Source: Caldora sp965222765
GTDB taxonomy: Bacteria > Cyanobacteriota > Cyanobacteriia > Cyanobacteriales > Coleofasciculaceae
DNA: 64,000 bases
NCBI GenBank assembly: GCA_965222765.1
Contig: CBDCVG010000025.1
Span: forward strand, 1-64,000
Direction: 5' to 3'
Under the pieces are notes generated by a model. It was not told the origin of the DNA and ran no database searches. It saw nothing but the letters and a program-made list of their open reading frames with translations. Positions 7,866-16,119 of the stretch are shown in pieces. Position numbers and translations under genes: made by a program. The first letter of the stretch is position 1. Every line of letters starts with the position of its first letter.

Positions 7866-10800
7866 ATGAAGATTCCTCCCAGGTATCAACCTCTGACATT
7901 CCTCAGCTTAGTAAGTGCTACCTTGCTCCTTTCCCTCACTCCTCTGGAATTACCGGGAATTACTCCTAAAATTTCCACTGCTCTAGCCCAAAATCTAACC
8001 TCACCAACAAGTAAAACTGAGGCAGAAGAGTTATTACAAACAGGAGAGCAGCAATATCGTCAAGGTTTGTATCGAGAAGCTTTAGAGAATTACCAACAAG
8101 CTCTGGTAATTTACCAAACTCTAGATAATCCTACCGAGCAAGGTCAAATCCTGAATAACCTGGGGAGAGTCTATAACGGTTTAGGGGAATATGCTCAGGC
8201 TTTGGAGGTTTTACAGCAAGCTTTAGCAATTCGAGAAGAACTTAGCGATCGCAAGGGAGTTGGTGAAACTCTCACTTACTTGGGATTAGCTTATAACGGT
8301 TTAGACCAAGAGGACAAGGCTTGGGAAACATTAGAACAAGCTCTGGCAATTCACAAAGAAGTGAAGGAGCTGGCTGGGGAAGCAAGAACTTTGCACTATA
8401 TGGGGGGAGTTTACCTCAGCCAGAATAAGTATTCTCAGGCTTTGGAGCTTTCTCAGGCTTTGGAACTTTCCCAGCAGGCTTTAGCAATCCGTAGACAGGT
8501 GGATGATTCCTTGGGAGAAGTAGAAACTCTAATCAATATTGGCATTATTTACACTCGCCAAGGTCAAGCTCAGCCAGCTGTGGAGTACTTGGAGTCAGGT
8601 TTAGCAAAAGCTCAACAATTATCCCATTCCTTGTTAGAAGGTTGGGCTTTATCAGCATTGGGTCAGGCTTATAGTATCAGCGGTAAGGGGCAAAAGGGAA
8701 TTGAGTCTATTGAGCAGGGTTTAACTATTGCCCAAAAATTGCAAAATCCTCGCTTAGAAGTTTATGCCCTATTTACCCTGGCTCAAGCTTATCTGATTAC
8801 GGGAAACTCCCAAAAAGTGATTGAACTAGGGGAGCAAGTTCTAGCTATTGCCAAGCAACAGCAAAATATAAAAGGACAAATGGCAGCTTTGGGGTTATTA
8901 CTGCCTACTTACCTTGGTGCAGGAGAAACTCAAAAAGTAATTGAGTTGGCAGAAGAAGCCCTTACCCTAGCACAGGAACAGGAAAATTACCAAGCTCAAA
9001 ACTGGGCTTTAGGGATACTGACTCAAGCGTACTTGAGTACTGGGGAAAAACAAAAAGCGATCGCTTTAGCCGAGGAAGCTCTTACCCTAGCAGAGCAACA
9101 ACAAGATTTCTCAGCTCAGAGCTTGGCTACCAATACTTTATTGCAGATTTACCTCAATGCAGGAGAAACGCAAAAAGCGATCGCTTTAGCCGAAGAAGCT
9201 CTGACTCTAGCTCAAGAGCAAGAAAACTTTCCAGCACAGAGCATCGCTTTCGGCATGTTGTTGCAGATTTACACAAGTTTGGGAGAAACCCAAAAAACCA
9301 TTGCCTTAGCAGATGAAATCTTGAGGTGGCTGGAGCAACAGCAGAATCCCTCAGCTCAGCAGCAGATTTTGGGCATACTCTTTCAACTTCGTGCAGTTTA
9401 CCTTGCTTCTGGAGACAATCAAAAAGTAATTAAACTGGCTCAGCAGGTTCTTGCTTTAGCTAAAGGGCAGCAAAATGCCCCCATGGAAAGTTGGGCTTTG
9501 GAGACTTTGGTGCAGGCTTACTCAACTGCTGGGGAAAATCAAAAGGCGGTGGAATTTGCTGAGCAAGCATTGAGTTTGGCTCGCCAACAGCAGAATCCTC
9601 CAATGGAAAACAAGGCTTTAACTGCCTTGATTGAGGCTTACTTACGTACAGGAGAAAACGAGAAAGCTATCGCCTTGGCACAAGAAGCTGTAACTTTAGC
9701 TCAGCAGCAGGATGCTTTAGCTCAAACTGTAGCTGTCAATATACTATTACGAGCTTACCTTAGTGCCGGGGAAAACCAAAAAGCGATCGCCTTAGCTCAG
9801 GAAGTACTCGCTCAAGCTCAACAACAGGAGAATCCTCAAACCAAAAGTCAGGCTGTCAATATGCTGTTTCAAGCTTACATCAGGGCTGGAGAAAACCAAA
9901 AAGCGTCCACCCTAGCTGAGGAAGTACTGGCTCAAGCTCGGCAACAAGAAGATACCTTAACGGAAAACTTTGCTCTCAATTTGCTCTTTCAAGCTTACCT
10001 GAATGCCGGAGAAGTGCAAAAAGGTATTGAACTAGCCCAAACTTACCTCACTCAAGCCCAAAACCAGGAAAATAAAATTGCTGAAGGTGTGGCTGTAGGC
10101 ATGTTACTGCAAGCTTTCACGGCTTACATGGCAACCGGAGAAACGGAGGCAGGGATTGAATTAATTGAACAAACCTTGACTCAACAGCAGGAAAATGAAC
10201 TAACTCAAAACCTCACTTCCGGGGTACTGATACAAGCTTATCTGGCGGCAGAAGAACCGCAAAAGGCGATTAATTTAGCACAGCAAGCTCTAACTCGAGC
10301 TAAAGAGGAGCAAAATACCTCCGCTGAGAATTTGGCTTTAAATACTTTGGTAAAAGCTTATCTATCAGCGGGAGAAACCCAGAAAGCAGCAACATTAGCC
10401 CAAGAAGCTCTTTCCCAGACTCGACAGCAGCACAATCCCCAAGCAGAAATCTGGGCGTTATGGAGTTTGATTCAGGTACACACAAGTTTGGGAGAAACCC
10501 AAAAAGTGATTGAATATGGTCAGCAGGCTCTAGCTTTATCCAAAGAGCAACCATCTGTAGGCAATTGGACTGCTCAAACCTTATTTCAAGCTTATGATGC
10601 CCTGGGTGAACCCGAAAAAGCCTTGGAGTTAGCCAAAGCTAGTTTAGCAGAGGCGCAAAGGCAGCAAAATCGTTATGCTGAAGGTCATGCTTTATATGCT
10701 TTGAGTAGGGCTTATACCCGTTTGGGAGAGTATGAGCAGGCTTTAGAGTCAGCTCAAGCTAGCTTAACCCTTGCTAGGAAACTGCAAAACCGCTACATTG

Positions 10801-12554
10801 AAGGCTCAGCTTTAGTGAATCTCAGTGATGCTTACCGTTTTCTGAATGCCTATGGCTTGCTCAGAGAACCACAAAAAGCGATCGCTCTTGCTGAAGAAGC
10901 GTTAGCTATTGCTAAAAACACTAACAATATTTTCTTAGAGTCAACCGCCTTAGGAACTCTGGGTAAGATTTATATTTCCCTTAACCAACCCGAAAAAGCG
11001 ATAGAGTTAGGAGAAGCCAGTTTAGCGATCGCTTCTAAGTCTTCTACTGCCTTCCTGGGATTTTCTGGCAATCCTTGGCCGGAAATGACAGCTTTATATG
11101 CTTTGGCAGATACCTATGCTTTCCTAGGAAATTACCCCAAGGCGCTAAAGTCAGCCCAGAGAATCCTGACTATTGCCCAACAACTCAAAGAAAGGGAAGC
11201 AGAAGCCTTTGCCCTAGTTTATCTGGCTAATACCTATTTTGCCTTAGGTGACCTACCCCAAGCCATTGAACAAGCACAACAGAGCTTGCTAGTTGCCCAG
11301 CAAATCAAAAGTCCTCCCGCCCAAGTCTCAGCCCTCTCGGCTCTCAGTATCGGCTATGGTAGTTTGGGAGATTATGCCCAAGCTGAGGAATTGGCAAAAA
11401 CTGGTTTAGCCATTGCCACAGAAGAACAAGCTTCAGCCATGGAAGGGTTCTTACTAACAATTTTAGGTGATATTTACCGTCAATCGGGACAGCCGGAGCA
11501 AGCGGTAGCTGCTTATCGTCAGGGATTAACCGTGATTGCCGACACCAAAGCGGTGGGAGCTGATGTCAAGATTCAAGCTGGTTTAGCACGAGTATATCGT
11601 GACCTCAATCTCCCGTTAACTGCTATAACACACTACAAGCGATCTGTCAATGGATTAGAGCAAATTCGCCGCAATTTACGGGGATTACCGACGGAGTTAC
11701 AGGAATCCTTTCTCCAAGCCGTACAAGGTTTAGAGCGTAGCCAGACGGCGGATATCTACCGAGAGTTAGCAGATTTGTTACTCTCCCAAGACCGCATCTT
11801 GGAAGCACAGCAGGTGCTAGAATTACTGAAAATACAGGAATTACAGGATTTTACTAGAAGCAGGGGAGAACAACCCGAAGATATCCCCCTCAATCCCACC
11901 GAAGGCACGATCCAAACTAAGAGTAATAGCCTGATTGCTTTCGGTCAAGAAATTTATCAGTGTGAACAACAACGCTGTAACCAGCTTAGCCAATTACGCG
12001 ATCGCCGGGATATTTTAGTACGAGAATTTGATCAACAGATTCAGGTAATTGAACAAGAGTTCCGGGAGCGCCGTAACCAAGAACCGAATACCCTCAATCC
12101 TGGAGACTTTCTCCCCGAAGCCGAAGCAATTGTGGAGGCTCAACCCGGTACGGTACTAATTTATCCCCTGGTACTAGAAGATAAAATCTGGTTACTTTGG
12201 GCATCTCAAGGAGTGGTAGTTAATAGTATTGAAGTCGAGGGGGTGAATCGCCGCCAGTTAGGGGAAACGGTGCTGAAGTTTCGCCAGTTACTCCAAAACC
12301 CCAACTCTAGTATCGAGGAACTCCAAGCCACAGGCAAGCAACTCTATCAATGGTTGATTGAACCCCTCGAATCAGAACTCTCCAACAATGCCACTGAAAT
12401 TCACAACTTAGTCTTCTCCTTAGATAGGGTAACTCGTTATATCCCTATGGCAGCCTTATTTGATGGGGATAAAGTATCTAATCGAGCGCTACACAGTTTC
12501 CACAGTACTATCAGCTGGCTTAACAGATATGAGCGAGCGCTTACCTGTTGGTAA
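7866..12554 (+). CDS. TPR-CHAT protein, N-terminal part (frameshifted before the catalytic region)
   Basis: A 1562-codon frame. Residues 1-42 look like a signal peptide (hydrophobic TLLLSLTPLELPG, then STALAQ as cleavage site). Roughly residues 45-1230 are about 25-28 TPR-like repeats, many containing GETQKAIALAEEALTLAQ. After a coiled linker a CHAT domain begins (VLIYPLVLEDKIWLLW; NLVFSLDRVTRYIPMAALFD), but the frame then departs and stops at 12554. The rest, with the catalytic His and Cys, lies in the +1 frame at 12460-13272. An extra base in 12465-12474 explains this: either reading restores FDG..KYLIERYTVST. CHAT peptidases are caspase/separase relatives. A duplicated LSQALE hexapeptide occurs near 8430-8470. 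Confidence 0.85.
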   Translation: MKIPPRYQPLTFLSLVSATLLLSLTPLELPGITPKISTALAQNLTSPTSKTEAEELLQTGEQQYRQGLYREALENYQQALVIYQTLDNPTEQGQILNNLGRVYNGLGEYAQALEVLQQALAIREELSDRKGVGETLTYLGLAYNGLDQEDKAWETLEQALAIHKEVKELAGEARTLHYMGGVYLSQNKYSQALELSQALELSQQALAIRRQVDDSLGEVETLINIGIIYTRQGQAQPAVEYLESGLAKAQQLSHSLLEGWALSALGQAYSISGKGQKGIESIEQGLTIAQKLQNPRLEVYALFTLAQAYLITGNSQKVIELGEQVLAIAKQQQNIKGQMAALGLLLPTYLGAGETQKVIELAEEALTLAQEQENYQAQNWALGILTQAYLSTGEKQKAIALAEEALTLAEQQQDFSAQSLATNTLLQIYLNAGETQKAIALAEEALTLAQEQENFPAQSIAFGMLLQIYTSLGETQKTIALADEILRWLEQQQNPSAQQQILGILFQLRAVYLASGDNQKVIKLAQQVLALAKGQQNAPMESWALETLVQAYSTAGENQKAVEFAEQALSLARQQQNPPMENKALTALIEAYLRTGENEKAIALAQEAVTLAQQQDALAQTVAVNILLRAYLSAGENQKAIALAQEVLAQAQQQENPQTKSQAVNMLFQAYIRAGENQKASTLAEEVLAQARQQEDTLTENFALNLLFQAYLNAGEVQKGIELAQTYLTQAQNQENKIAEGVAVGMLLQAFTAYMATGETEAGIELIEQTLTQQQENELTQNLTSGVLIQAYLAAEEPQKAINLAQQALTRAKEEQNTSAENLALNTLVKAYLSAGETQKAATLAQEALSQTRQQHNPQAEIWALWSLIQVHTSLGETQKVIEYGQQALALSKEQPSVGNWTAQTLFQAYDALGEPEKALELAKASLAEAQRQQNRYAEGHALYALSRAYTRLGEYEQALESAQASLTLARKLQNRYIEGSALVNLSDAYRFLNAYGLLREPQKAIALAEEALAIAKNTNNIFLESTALGTLGKIYISLNQPEKAIELGEASLAIASKSSTAFLGFSGNPWPEMTALYALADTYAFLGNYPKALKSAQRILTIAQQLKEREAEAFALVYLANTYFALGDLPQAIEQAQQSLLVAQQIKSPPAQVSALSALSIGYGSLGDYAQAEELAKTGLAIATEEQASAMEGFLLTILGDIYRQSGQPEQAVAAYRQGLTVIADTKAVGADVKIQAGLARVYRDLNLPLTAITHYKRSVNGLEQIRRNLRGLPTELQESFLQAVQGLERSQTADIYRELADLLLSQDRILEAQQVLELLKIQELQDFTRSRGEQPEDIPLNPTEGTIQTKSNSLIAFGQEIYQCEQQRCNQLSQLRDRRDILVREFDQQIQVIEQEFRERRNQEPNTLNPGDFLPEAEAIVEAQPGTVLIYPLVLEDKIWLLWASQGVVVNSIEVEGVNRRQLGETVLKFRQLLQNPNSSIEELQATGKQLYQWLIEPLESELSNNATEIHNLVFSLDRVTRYIPMAALFDGDKVSNRALHSFHSTISWLNRYERALTCW

Positions 12555-13272
12555 AGAAGATACCCCAGTTTTAGGACTAGGTTTATCCAAAGCAGTGCCG
12601 GGATTCAACGCCCTAACTAATGTACCAGAAGAATTAGATGCGATCGTGCGACAATCCAGCAATGATCAACAAGGAATTTATCCCGGCTTACAGTTACTCA
12701 ATGAAGCCTTCGATTTCCGTGCTTTGCGAGATAACCTGCAAGAGCATCGCATTTTACACGTTGCCACCCACGGTGAATTTGTGCCAGGAAATCCTGAGGA
12801 TTCTTATTTAGTCTTAGGTACTGGAGAGAAGTTAGCCATTCCCGATATTCGGACTTTACAGGATTTACGGGATATTCACCTAGTCGTATTATCTGCTTGC
12901 GAAACCGCTTTAGGAGGACCAGATCAAGATGGAGTGGAAATTGCCGGTATTAGCTCTTACTTCCTGCGGGGTAAAGCTAAAGCCGTAATGGCTTCTTTAT
13001 GGTTAGTTAATGATGCCAGTACTAGCCAATTAATGCAACAGTTTTATCGCAATTTAGCTCAAGGAACTACCACCGCACCGATGACGAAAGCGGAGGCTCT
13101 GCGACAAGCTCAGTTAAATATGATTCGAGGGAATGTTGAAGCTACAGAAAATGCTGAGGAGAGGGCTATTATTGCTCCAGTATCAGATTCTGGTAGTGGA
13201 AATAGCCGTGTTGCCGGTTTTTCCCATCCCTATTATTGGGCTCCATTTATTTTAATTGGTAATGGATTTTAG
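12460..13272 (+). CDS. TPR-CHAT protein, C-terminal catalytic part (other side of frameshift)
   Basis: This frame joins the preceding one at KYLIERYTVSTVLSAGLTD, so the real coding part begins near 12470 and the first codons are not a true start. It holds the CHAT active site: H104 in ILHVATHGEF and C147 in LVVLSACETALGG, followed by SYFLRGKAKAVMASLWLVND and a terminal SHPYYWAPFILIGNGF. Both catalytic residues are intact, so the only visible lesion is the single-base shift. With the upstream frame the product would be about 1800 aa. The last 90 bp are duplicated, degenerate, at 14216-14302. Read as a split gene or a sequencing error. Confidence 0.85.
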   Translation: MMGIKYLIERYTVSTVLSAGLTDMSERLPVGKEDTPVLGLGLSKAVPGFNALTNVPEELDAIVRQSSNDQQGIYPGLQLLNEAFDFRALRDNLQEHRILHVATHGEFVPGNPEDSYLVLGTGEKLAIPDIRTLQDLRDIHLVVLSACETALGGPDQDGVEIAGISSYFLRGKAKAVMASLWLVNDASTSQLMQQFYRNLAQGTTTAPMTKAEALRQAQLNMIRGNVEATENAEERAIIAPVSDSGSGNSRVAGFSHPYYWAPFILIGNGF

Positions 13273-13274
13273 TT

Positions 13275-13352
13275 AGGTTTTGCTGCATAAGAGTGGAAAA
13301 TTTACTAACACCTATGGAACCAGAAAATTAGGACTTATTTCCCCAAGCACTA
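13275..13352 (+). repeat. Family A element remnant
   Basis: It starts AGGTTTTGCTGCATAAGAGTGG three bases after the CHAT stop and ends near ACTTATTTCCCCAAGCACT, a decayed right end. Most of the interior is missing. It belongs with the copies at 1928-2144 and elsewhere. Confidence 0.55.
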
Positions 13353-13450
13353 GTACTTACACTTGTTGGGTTTCCTTCGTCAACCCAACCTACGGCGATG
13401 CGCGATCGCTCTGATTTTTGTGGTAAAATAAACGGTGTAAACTAGTATCC

Positions 13451-13608
13451 GAAAAGCCGATTGCTACAGAACGCCAGGAGCAGAAGATTGTTGTAGAAAT
13501 AAATACTTTTTTCAACGCAAATCTATACAAGTAATTACTCAAGAAAACCAGCTTCTTTTAATGTTAGTTGATATGAAAAAGGAGAAAATTCTGCAATGGA
13601 TAAAATAG
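13451..13608 (+). pseudogene. xisH remnant (fdxN element excision controlling factor-like)
   Basis: Bases from 13451 read EKPIATERQEQKIVVEI, the conserved middle of XisH proteins (PD-(D/E)XK-like, E..QK.AVEIKSF). A frame change then follows, after which QVITQENQLLLMLVDMKKEK and ILQWIK with TAG at 13606-13608 form the family C-terminus. The N-terminus and most of the middle are gone. The TAG overlaps the ATG of the following xisI remnant, keeping the native xisHI overlap. Clearly non-functional. Confidence 0.65.
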
Positions 13609-13745
13609 AGTTTTATCGAAGTACAATCAAACAAATATTAACCAGATATGACGATTTGCTCGCAGCAGAAATTCCTAAGAGTGATATTGTTTTAGGGTTT
13701 CATCATCCCAGTAAGCGAGCTTTGACAGAATTTGCTACAGCTTGA
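13596..13745 (+). pseudogene. xisI with internal deletion (49 codons)
   Basis: It starts MDKIEFYRSTIKQILTRYDD, the XisI N-terminus, and passes directly to IPKSDIVLGFHHPSKRALTE and FATA, the XisI C-terminus. Intact relatives are about 110 aa (compare the complete one at 30648-30998), so about 60 central codons were removed in frame. XisHI pairs control programmed excision of the fdxN element in heterocysts but are also common in non-heterocystous cyanobacteria with unknown roles. Confidence 0.7.
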
Positions 13746-13776
13746 TTTTTAATACAGATTCTGCGGCAAGCCGACT

Positions 13777-13938
13777 CTGGAGAAAGAGTTACAGCAGAGT
13801 TTTGAAGAACAACTGAATCGTTATCAAGAGGAGAGAAGAATGCCTGTACTTAGCCATATGGAAATCAGAGGAATGCAACGGGGAATTGTGCAAACAGCCC
13901 GCGAATCGGTACTCGAAGTATTGACAGAAATTCCATAA
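13777..13938 (+). pseudogene. C-terminal fragment of an Rpn/PD-(D/E)XK-like protein
   Basis: The frame reads LEKELQQSFEEQLNRYQEER through MEIRGMQRGIVQTARESVLE to VLTEIP and TAA. This coiled, charged tail is common at the end of cyanobacterial Rpn-like nucleases. The catalytic domain is absent upstream, where xisI remnants lie. Confidence 0.5.
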
Positions 13939-13963
13939 CATTTCGTAGGGGCGCACCGACGTG

Positions 13964-14160
13964 CATTGGTGTCAACTTAAGCTCAAATGCTCATATTTGA
14001 GGAGGTTTTCCCCTCACCCCCAACCCCTCTCCCACAAAGGGGAGAGGGGAGCCAGAGCTTCTTGTTCCCCTTCTCCCAAGTAGGGAGAAGGGGTTAGGGG
14101 ATGAGGGAGAGAATCTTACCCCTTGCCAGTCAGGGTTGTCACTTTAAGTTGACACCAATG
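13964..14160. mobile_element. 197-bp inverted-repeat element with 9-bp target duplication
   Basis: The left end CATTGGTGTCAACTTAA is mirrored by the right end TTAAGTTGACACCAATG. The flanks carry the same nine bases ACCGACGTG (13955-13963 and 14161-14169). The interior is a GC-rich palindrome of the CCCCTCTCC/GGAGAGGGG type. It is inserted in a longer intergenic repeat (GGGGCGCACCGACGTGCGCCC). There is no open frame, so it is non-autonomous. A lone right end recurs at about 15155-15173. Confidence 0.8.
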
Positions 14161-14215
14161 ACCGACGTGCGCCCTTGCACTTGCCGAATCACACCGTACA
14201 CCTTTTCGCTTATCC

Positions 14216-14302
14216 AATTCCGGTAGTGAGAATAGTCGTCTTGCTGGTTTTTATCACCCCTATTATTGGGCTACATTTATTTTAATTGGTAATCGGTTTT
14301 GA
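14216..14302 (+). pseudogene. Duplicated C-terminal fragment of the TPR-CHAT gene
   Basis: The frame reads SGSENSRLAGFYHPYYWATF then ILIGNRF and TGA, matching SGSGNSRVAGFSHPYYWAPF and ILIGNGF at the end of 12460-13272. DNA identity is high over about 87 bp. The rest of the gene is not present, so this is a partial duplication or the relic of a second CHAT gene. Confidence 0.75.
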
Positions 14303-14356
14303 TGGTTAAAATGTTAAGATTAAAGATAATATAATAGGAAATACTGTAAAAAAGCT

Positions 14357-14728
14357 ATGAATATCGATCCTCTAAAAATTGACAACAATCCATCAAATAA
14401 ACGCCATTATGATGTGCTAATTGAAAACAAAGTAGAAGGAGTAGTAAGCGCAACTGTATTAGGTTGGCAAGACTGCCAAGCAGCAGGTTCCACTAAAGAA
14501 GAAGCACTCGAACAATTACGTAAGTTAGTAACAGCACGTTTGCAAAATACAGAAATTGCTTCTTTAGAAATCGATTTACCTAAACCAGAACACCCTTGGA
14601 TGAAATTTGCGGGAATGTTCAAAGATGATCCTGAATTTGAAGAAGTGTTAGCAGATATTGCCGCCTATCGACATGAGCTTGATCTTGAACAGGAGGAATA
14701 TTACCGTCAACTTGATGCAGAGGAGTAA
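14357..14728 (+). CDS. Antitoxin of a VapC-type module (HicB-like fold possible)
   Basis: A 123-aa acidic protein. Residues 17-60 (HYDVLIENKVEGVVSATVLG ... GSTKEEALEQLRKLV) follow the beta-beta-beta-alpha pattern of HicB-like partial RNase H folds, and the C-terminus is strongly acidic and helical (ADIAAYRHELDLEQEEYYRQ). In cyanobacteria such genes precede PIN toxins, as here, where the toxin follows after 5 bp. The start ATG at 14357 is preceded by AT-rich DNA and a degenerate CHAT fragment. It is expected to neutralise the PIN toxin and repress the pair (family knowledge). The partner is truncated, so it may be a relic. Confidence 0.75.
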   Translation: MNIDPLKIDNNPSNKRHYDVLIENKVEGVVSATVLGWQDCQAAGSTKEEALEQLRKLVTARLQNTEIASLEIDLPKPEHPWMKFAGMFKDDPEFEEVLADIAAYRHELDLEQEEYYRQLDAEE

Positions 14729-14733
14729 GTTTA

Positions 14734-15069
14734 TTGAGACAGTACATTTTAGATACTGATCATCTGTCTCTTTTTCAAAGAAAGCATCCACTATTGATGC
14801 AACAAATTGAGACAGCTGATTCACAAACAATTGCTGTGACAATTATTACCCTTGAAGAGCAAGTTTATGGGCGACTGAATCGAATTCGTAGAGCCAAGTC
14901 AGCAGAATCTCTGGTATCTGCTTATGCTAAATTACGCTATACATGGGATTTTTTTAAAACGATTAATTTACTCTCTTTTACCCAAGAAGCTAGCGATTGC
15001 TATGCAGAATTAGTCAGACAAAGGATACGTATTGGCACACAGGATTTAAAAATTGCTGCGATCGCTTGA
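14734..15069 (+). CDS. VapC-type PIN toxin, C-terminally truncated
   Basis: A 111-aa frame starting with TTG after a GAGGAG ribosome site (14720-14725). It contains ILDTDHLSLFQRKHP (D7, D9), TIITLEEQVYGRL (E41/E42) and RIRIGTQDLKIAAIA (D104), the first three PIN motifs. Intact relatives continue with about 25 residues (an ALxxNATLVTxNxRDF-like segment carrying the last acidic residue). Here TGA follows directly within GCGATCGCTTGA. Downstream lies a repeat (GCGTTACGCTTCGC), so the 3' end was probably replaced. Likely inactive, although PIN activity without the last motif cannot be excluded. Confidence 0.8.
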   Translation: MRQYILDTDHLSLFQRKHPLLMQQIETADSQTIAVTIITLEEQVYGRLNRIRRAKSAESLVSAYAKLRYTWDFFKTINLLSFTQEASDCYAELVRQRIRIGTQDLKIAAIA

Positions 15070-15294
15070 GTATAAATGATTGTACCCGTGACGCGGTGCG
15101 TTACGCTTCGCTAACACACCCTACGATAGGTACATTTTTTACTGGAAATTACCTAAGTTGACACCAATGACAGACGTGCGCCCTCAACTAAAACCTAGCG
15201 CGATCGCTCTCCAAAAAAGAATATGGATACAATAGAGTAAAGAACATAGATAGAAGCTTGCCATATGAGTATCGAATGCTGAGGAGAGAATTTG

Positions 15295-16089
15295 ATGCCG
15301 AACCCATTTCCAGGGATGAACCCTTACCTAGAACATCCAGAAATTTGGCCTGGAGTACATCACTGGCTAATTGTTGAATTGGCTAGGTTCCTGTCTCCCC
15401 AACTGCGACCTAAATATAGAGTAGCAGTTGAAGTACGTATGTATGAAACAATAGGAAAACAATCCCTACTAGTTGGCATCCCCGATTTAGCTGTTAAAGG
15501 TTCACAAGCGACAACGAAACAGCCATTAACTAATGTGGCAGTGGCACAACCCCCAACTCAACCCCAAACAGTGGAAGTTCCTGTGCCGGAAATCAGAAAG
15601 CAAGGTTATCTAGAAGTGCGGAAGGTAGCTACTAATGAAGTAGTAACAGCTATTGAAATACTCTCTCCAGTCAATAAACGTACTGGGAAAGGGCGCCAAC
15701 AATATGAGACTAAACGAAATAAAGTATTAGGCAGTGCCACTCATTTAGTAGAAATTGATTTACTACGCAAGGGGGAACCCATGACAGTTTATCAGAGTAA
15801 CATCCAAACTCATTATCGCATTTTAGTCAGTCGAGGAGACCGTCGTCCTCAAGCTGATTTGTATTCATTTAATTTGCCAGATACGATTCCTTTATTTCCT
15901 TTACCCTTGAAGTCTGGAGATACAGAACCATTAGTAGATTTACAGTTATTGTTGAGTAATATCTACGACCAGGCAAGTTATGATTTAGAGATAGATTATG
16001 AGCAAGAGCCAGTACCTTCATTATCGGCGGAAGATAAGGTTTGGTTGAATACCTCGTTAACACAGAGAAAATTGCGATCGCGCACTTAA
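15295..16089 (+). CDS. DUF4058 family protein
   Basis: It starts MPNPFPGMNPYLEHPEIWPG, the defining motif of DUF4058, a cyanobacteria- and planctomycete-rich family of unknown function. The ATG at 15295 has GAGGAG nine bases upstream and fits better than the TTG at 15292. Residues 95-135 (GYLEVRKVATNEVVTAIEIL SPVNK) resemble a nuclease-like core (EIL, K), and a relation to restriction-like folds has been suggested from the pattern only. Length 264 aa is normal. It stands alone between repeat DNA and a convergent operon. Confidence 0.85.
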   Translation: MPNPFPGMNPYLEHPEIWPGVHHWLIVELARFLSPQLRPKYRVAVEVRMYETIGKQSLLVGIPDLAVKGSQATTKQPLTNVAVAQPPTQPQTVEVPVPEIRKQGYLEVRKVATNEVVTAIEILSPVNKRTGKGRQQYETKRNKVLGSATHLVEIDLLRKGEPMTVYQSNIQTHYRILVSRGDRRPQADLYSFNLPDTIPLFPLPLKSGDTEPLVDLQLLLSNIYDQASYDLEIDYEQEPVPSLSAEDKVWLNTSLTQRKLRSRT

Positions 16090-16119
16090 ACAAAGCAGAG
16101 GGATCCAGAACAGATGCAG

